Shown here one piece after another: positions 58,927-64,000 of a DNA stretch of 64,000 nt. The position numbers and the translations under genes were made by a program. Each line of letters opens with the position of its first letter. The stretch's first letter is position 1. This DNA is from Pithys albifrons albifrons (taxonomy: Eukaryota; Chordata; Aves; Passeriformes; Thamnophilidae), in NCBI RefSeq assembly GCF_047495875.1, contig NC_092497.1, forward strand, positions 78,275,749-78,339,748, in the 5' to 3' direction. Under the pieces are notes generated by a model. It did not search any database, was not told where the DNA came from, and worked only from the letters and a program-made list of their open reading frames with translations.

Positions 58927-61900
58927 TGACAATGAACTGCTTCAAGAAGAATGCATGAAATAGTGCGATTTTTGTACTCTGTTGTTTTTAAACTACAAAG
59001 ATGCAGCAGTAGACCAAGATAAAAGCTTAAGTTCTCTAAACAAGGATAACATCCCTGATCAGGAAGCAAATGCAAGGAAGGATAAGCTTATATCAGCAGC
59101 AGTGGCAGGGCAGCTTCATATTAAGTGACAATGCATATTGTGTAGCCAGAAGGTCTAAAACTAAGATAGTCTAATTGTCTGTAAATCTGGTGATTTCTAC
59201 TCATTAGTCTTACACTCATTGACGAAGATTTCACCATGATTGGGGTAAGTGTAATGGTGAACAACGCTCAGCAAAACAAGGAAAGGGAAGTCTCTTTTCA
59301 TCTGTGTTACAGGAATCTCATTAAATTTGATGAATCTTTTGAAACTAATTACAAACCTGCACACTGACCAAAGACTAAATTACCACAATTAATGTATTTT
59401 AAAAATCTACTAAGTAAAGTGAGATATATGCTCACTCCTAGGGAAAATGAAGCATCTTCACTGAAAAGTGCAGATGGGCTAGCTTTTTTGCAAGCAGTAG
59501 TCATGTTGATGCAGAATGGCATGCCTCGTATTTCTGCAGAGTCTCACTCCTTTGCATGAAGTTTCTCATCACACATACTGACTTCCTAAAGTCTGACAGC
59601 AAAGTTGATCCTTCTTAGGGCTTGCTTGCATGAGAAAGATGAACATTAATGAACTTCTGAAAGACTCCTGGAGTTATTGCCTCTTCTACTGTGACTGCAT
59701 TTCCAGTTGCCTAACTACTCTGCTTGTCTGATAATTAGGTGTTTAGTTTCCCTGCTTGCGGAAAGATTGCAAAACTTCCTTTGATTTGGTGTTTTGTTCT
59801 TGTATGGGTTACTGGAACAATTTTTAATGTTAGAAGTTTTATTACTTTCCTCTTTAGGCACTCAGTATTTTCCTTGAGTCCTTGATAAAGCTGAAGAACT
59901 TGATAGGTGTTTAGGGAGGTCAAATATCACAGTCTTTTTTCCTCCTTTTCTACTTATGACCTACTTTACCAAAAATTTAATAGTTAATCAAAAAATTGAT
60001 AGTTCTTGTTCTTTGAGGGTGTTTTGAGTAAACTGAATTTTAAAGAAAAAAGTGTATGAAATGGTATAATAGTGGAAGTAATTTCATTAAGAAGTTAAAT
60101 TACTGTAATATGTTGGGTTTTGCATGCTTTCCTGTTGGAATGTTTTAGTTTGAATTGAGATATGTCTTTAATAAAGTTAATGTGCAAATCTAATATATGT
60201 ACTTTTTAGATATTTATGAACAGAGTATCTTTATTACATGTCAAGTTGTAGTAACTGAGCAGTAGATGTTGACATTTGTACTCAAATTGAAATGCATGAA
60301 AATCTGCGAGTTTTTATTATGGACCCAGCAGAAAATTTAGATGTAAAACAGTAGCATGACTGTTCCATTCAAAGTAATATCAGTGACATTTATTCTTGAT
60401 GTTGCTGAAGAAAAAAGGTTTGTGCCTGTAAATGATATTGTGGGTTTTTTCACTACATGGAAATTAAAATACACATGCACACATTCTAAATAAATAAATC
60501 TCCAGTTATCCCAGTATTCTATTGTTTTCATTATTATTTTTAGCTGTTTTTGTGGAAGCACAACATTTGATCAACCATAGTGTTATAAACATAACCATGA
60601 TTACTGTTAGTATTGTTATTGCAACTCTTATTATTATAGGATGATACACCACTTGAACTCCATCTGCTGTGATTCATATGGCATGATCTATGTAATTTAT
60701 GGTATCTCTGTGTTAAAAATGTCTTTGTTTACTCTGAATATGCATAATAAGATAGTAGTTGATGCTGGAAGATAATGGATAGGCATATTTTATACCTTCA
60801 GCACTTAAGAGTTGTAGTCCTATAAAATGCCACAGTTGCTTTGTAAATTTGGTTAAACTTTCACTGAAATTATGATATATGGAAAGCTATGACTTAAATA
60901 ACTAAAATAACTTTTTTCATTTGGTGATGAAACAGGTAATCCATATTTTTTTTCTATCCTTTGCCCCAATTTTCACATTCTTCCTTTTTTTTTTTACCAG
61001 TTGTACTTCAGCTTTTCACTTCTTATTCACAAAGCAATGCATTTCTGTCCTGTTGAATACCACTCATTCTAGACATTGCTTTTTAAAAAGCAGCTGTTAC
61101 AGCTCACATCAGTATACTGAGTTACTCATCACTAGCATTTCACAGTTATTCCTTATTCTTCTCATTGCACAATACTTCTATGATGTCTCTGTAGGTCTGA
61201 GCTTGATTTTGTTTGACAAAATGTCTCTACAGCATCACACAATTAAAGGCATATTCTTTCCTTCACAAAACCTTATTTGTTACCAGATTTTTGTGCACAT
61301 TACAGAAACTTATGGTTTCTTTACATTTTTGATATCCTTAACTATCGTTCTAAAAAATAAATATTTAATGACAAAAAATCCAATAAAAGCTATAGGATGA
61401 AGTACTCCTTGTTTTAAAATGCCTTTTAGAACAGACTGCTTAAGTATTCATTTAGCCTGGAGGATCTGTGTGAAATATCCCTAGAAAACCCTACATTGCC
61501 TTCAGCAGTGAGATCTGTTCTGTTTACAGTGGAAGGGTGTCCAAGAGAAATGAAGACTGACTAGTAGCATGTGAGAAAGCACTGAATTAAAACAGTGTTT
61601 CCATTGTGTAGAATGTCTTCCAGTGCATATGAAATCGTATTGAATTGTCAGGCTGTAATTTTGTTTTTTTTCATTTGCCTTTATTTAATTTGAGAAACAA
61701 GTTGATACTGTCTGTCTAGTTCTTGACAATTTCTACAAGGTGTTTTGAATTTAGTTCTGGAATTCTTACTAAATTTTGAGTTAAATTGCACACTGTAAGT
61801 TGCAACAAGAATATGTTTTAAGGTACGTGTGCTAAGCAATAATGCAGAAGTTACTTTCCTGAAATAAAGCATTGCAGCTGTTGTAAAATAAATGTATAAT

Positions 61901-62561
61901 TATTCAGGGTATATACATTTGTGATACATTGCTAATTTCTCTTATTATGCAAAGGCAGAAAAGCATGTCATGCACTGTAGGATTTTGGATACAATCTTTT
62001 TTTGTATTTGACTGTTTATGTGCCTTTTTGTGATAAAGTGAGATAGACATAAATTATTATAGAATAAATGCCCAAGTGCTCCATGAATTCTTCTGGGAAT
62101 ATCTCAAAGCAATACGTGATTTTCACAAATACATGTATATTAGATCATCTATATAAAATAATTCAATACTATTTATTCCTTTCTAACATGTACATTAAAA
62201 AGGTGAGAAATGTATTAGCAGAAGCAAACAATACAAAGGCAGATGTATCAGCCACCCAGCAGAAATGTACTTTTTCTTTTTGCTGCTGAATTGAAATTTA
62301 TGAGGACTTATTCAGACTCAGGGGTGTTGTAAAAATAGCATGTCTGCTGTTGTTATCTGCTAGAACTTCTCAGTATTATTCACATTGTCTCATTCCTGGT
62401 GATTTGTTTCAAAATACGTGGCACGTCTCATCAGAAGATCAAAGTTGAAAATATGAGACATATGAAAGAGATAAGACATTCTACTTCATCTCGCTCTGGA
62501 GTCTTCAGCACAGGAAAGACATGGACCTGTAAAGTGGATCAAGAGAAGAAGCAAAAAATAT
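58927..62561. other. Unannotated AT-rich DNA
   Basis: No supported gene. A 159-codon frame at 60921-61400 lies in pyrimidine-rich low-GC DNA and looks like chance. Confidence 0.5.
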
Positions 62562-62975
62562 TGTTAGAGGAATGGAGCATAAGCTCTCTTATAAGGAAAG
62601 GTTGAGAGAGTTGGGATTTTTCAACCTGGAGAAGCGAAGGCTCCATGGAGACCTTATTGTGGCCTTTCAATACTTAAAGGGGGCCTATAGGAAAGCCTGC
62701 AGCAGTGGAAGAAGGGGTAATGATTTTAAACTAAAAGAGGCTAGATTTAGACTAGATACAAGTGGGAAACTTTTTATGATGGGGGTGGTGAAACACTGGA
62801 ACAGTTTGCTCAGAGAGTCTGTGGATGCCCCATCCCTGGAAACATTGAAGGTCAGGTTGAATGAGTCTCTGCAGTCTCATCTAGTGGAAGGTATCCCTGC
62901 TTATGTCAGGGCAGCAGGGCTGGATGACCTTTAAAGGTCTCCCTTCCAACCCAAATTATTCTGCAATTCTGTTCT
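62562..62975 (+). mobile_element. CR1 LINE 3' fragment, sense
   Basis: A plus-strand CR1 starting in the ORF2 C-terminus (AAAGGTTGAGAGAGTTGGG, then TTCAACCTGGAGAAGCGAAGG in part), open for 120 codons from the ATG at 62572 to 62934. That frame covers the standard CR1 C-terminal region ([15 protein letters not shown], later HWNSL). The 3' UTR follows with GGATGACCTTTAAAGGTCTC and CCCTTCCAACCCAAATTATT, and the octamer tail is decayed. It is 5'-truncated and inactive. Confidence 0.87.
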
Positions 62976-64000
62976 TTCATTGTTGTAGATCTCATACATA
63001 GATGTGGGGGGAAAAGCCTTTTTATATTCTCCTCTTAATATTCATCTTGATATCTAGGCTTTCAATGTAGGCTTTGGCAGTAGAAAAGGGATCAGTGACA
63101 CATGAAGTGTTCCATTACTTCAGCAGTGTGAGTAACTGTCTGTGTGAAAAAACAGCAGGATCATATTCTTTCTGCTGTAGTTTATGACTAACAATTTCTT
63201 TGTATTTTCTGTGCTGTAAAGAAACCTTTCACTAATGAGATCCTTTTCTAAGACTCACCAGTGCAGTGCCTTTGCTCACAAGATGAAATCTCGTTTCCCT
63301 TATTTTTTTTTCCTTTTGTGCTTACCAGTTGGACAATTTGTCCCAAGTAGCACAGCTTCTTTCGCTGTTACAAATCTAATCTGTCGATAATGAAGTGAAA
63401 AAATGAGCTTGTGGTTAGACAGTAAAGAGTAGTTACAAAATTTTGTCTTTTCTGTTGTGTAAGCCTAGAGCAGGAAATAGTTATGAAAGTGGAGAATAAT
63501 TTTATTTGTTCTTTTCTCATGAGTGAAGTACTCTGAATTTGGTAGAAGTATGGTATATAAGAGTTTATCAAGAGCAATTAATAAACTTATTTTTTGTTGT
63601 GAATGTATATTATTTATGGGTTTTGAGAGAACTTCTACCTCTAGAAGTCATGGCCAGTATTAGGCCTTGTCTTTAGATAGAATATTCCTTAAAGAACTAA
63701 ATTAAACAACTTAAAAAATAATTTTTGGAGATAATCAAACAAATCCCCTTGAGATATTCATATAAAAGTCTTACTGCTAATTAGAAATGTCCATAATTAT
63801 TCAGCAGAAACACTTAATTATGACAGTGAGAAAAAAGTTTGAATTAATTAATATTCATGATTTTTGACAGTGGAAGTCTCGTAGACAAACACAAGGGTTA
63901 GAAAAAGAAGAATTCGCTTATGACTTTTCATTTGTCTGTTACATCCAAAGAATGTGACTGTCCTGAAAGGAACTGCTTCATAAAGATGAAAAGTTGACAT
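62976..64000. other. Unannotated AT-rich DNA
   Basis: Nothing recognised to the end of the window. Confidence 0.5.

Noticed and set aside
60921..61400. 159-codon plus-strand open frame rich in Phe, Leu, Ile and Ser
   Set aside because: Pyrimidine-rich low-GC DNA gives such frames by chance; no start context, splice or family evidence.
1..64000. CRISPR array, bacterial operons, tRNA genes
   Set aside because: None seen; the repeats present are retrotransposons, LTRs and simple sequence of a vertebrate genome.

Overview
This window reads as a bird nuclear genome. The evidence is seven CR1 LINE insertions (the dominant avian LINE), several endogenous-retrovirus LTR families of avian type including an ERVL-like LTR, AT-rich single-copy DNA between them, and one CpG-rich promoter with a split (intron-containing) reading frame. 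There are no bacterial genes, CRISPR arrays or operons. Most short open frames are chance or are frames inside repeats.

Layout. 1-12 kb: intergenic DNA with two antisense CR1 copies (1068-1925, 2738-4130) and a solo LTR of family A (6132-6713, 4-bp target duplication). 12.2-18.4 kb: a repeat cluster. It holds a 5S-rRNA-headed SINE with perfect 12-bp target duplications (12236-12540), an old CR1, and a class II (ERVK/betaretrovirus-like) provirus remnant made of 5' LTR, broken gag and env pieces. That remnant has no visible pro-pol and carries an unrelated antisense LTR inside env. 22.7-24.2 kb: a CR1 split by a second family A solo LTR. 27.0-28.0 kb: an antisense CR1 with a long intact reverse-transcriptase frame.

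29.5-30.2 kb holds the only well-supported gene feature: a TG/TA microsatellite ending in a TATA-like motif, a CpG-rich 5' region, a 6-codon upstream ORF, and a first coding exon for a signal peptide followed by a consensus splice donor. I could not identify the gene. It runs on the + strand, and if it is real, 30159 onward is at least partly its intron 1, because no convincing second exon was found.

34.7-44.1 kb: a second copy of the 5S-headed SINE (34730-35009), an ERVL-like LTR interrupted by a tiny CR1 tail (35077-35721), three family C LTR pieces (two of them in inverted orientation around ERV internal sequence), and a 219-bp tandem duplication (38801-39212). 44-64 kb: mostly AT-rich unannotated DNA with a third family A LTR (54004-54583), a solo ERVK LTR with near-perfect 6-bp target duplication (58242-58920), and a CR1 3' end (62562-62975).

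The best candidate for something undescribed is the 5S-rRNA-headed SINE. It has two copies, an internal RNA polymerase III promoter in one, a shared ~200-bp body, a stem-loop just before the 3' end and an (ACAT)n tail. All family assignments rest on recognition by eye; no database search was possible.
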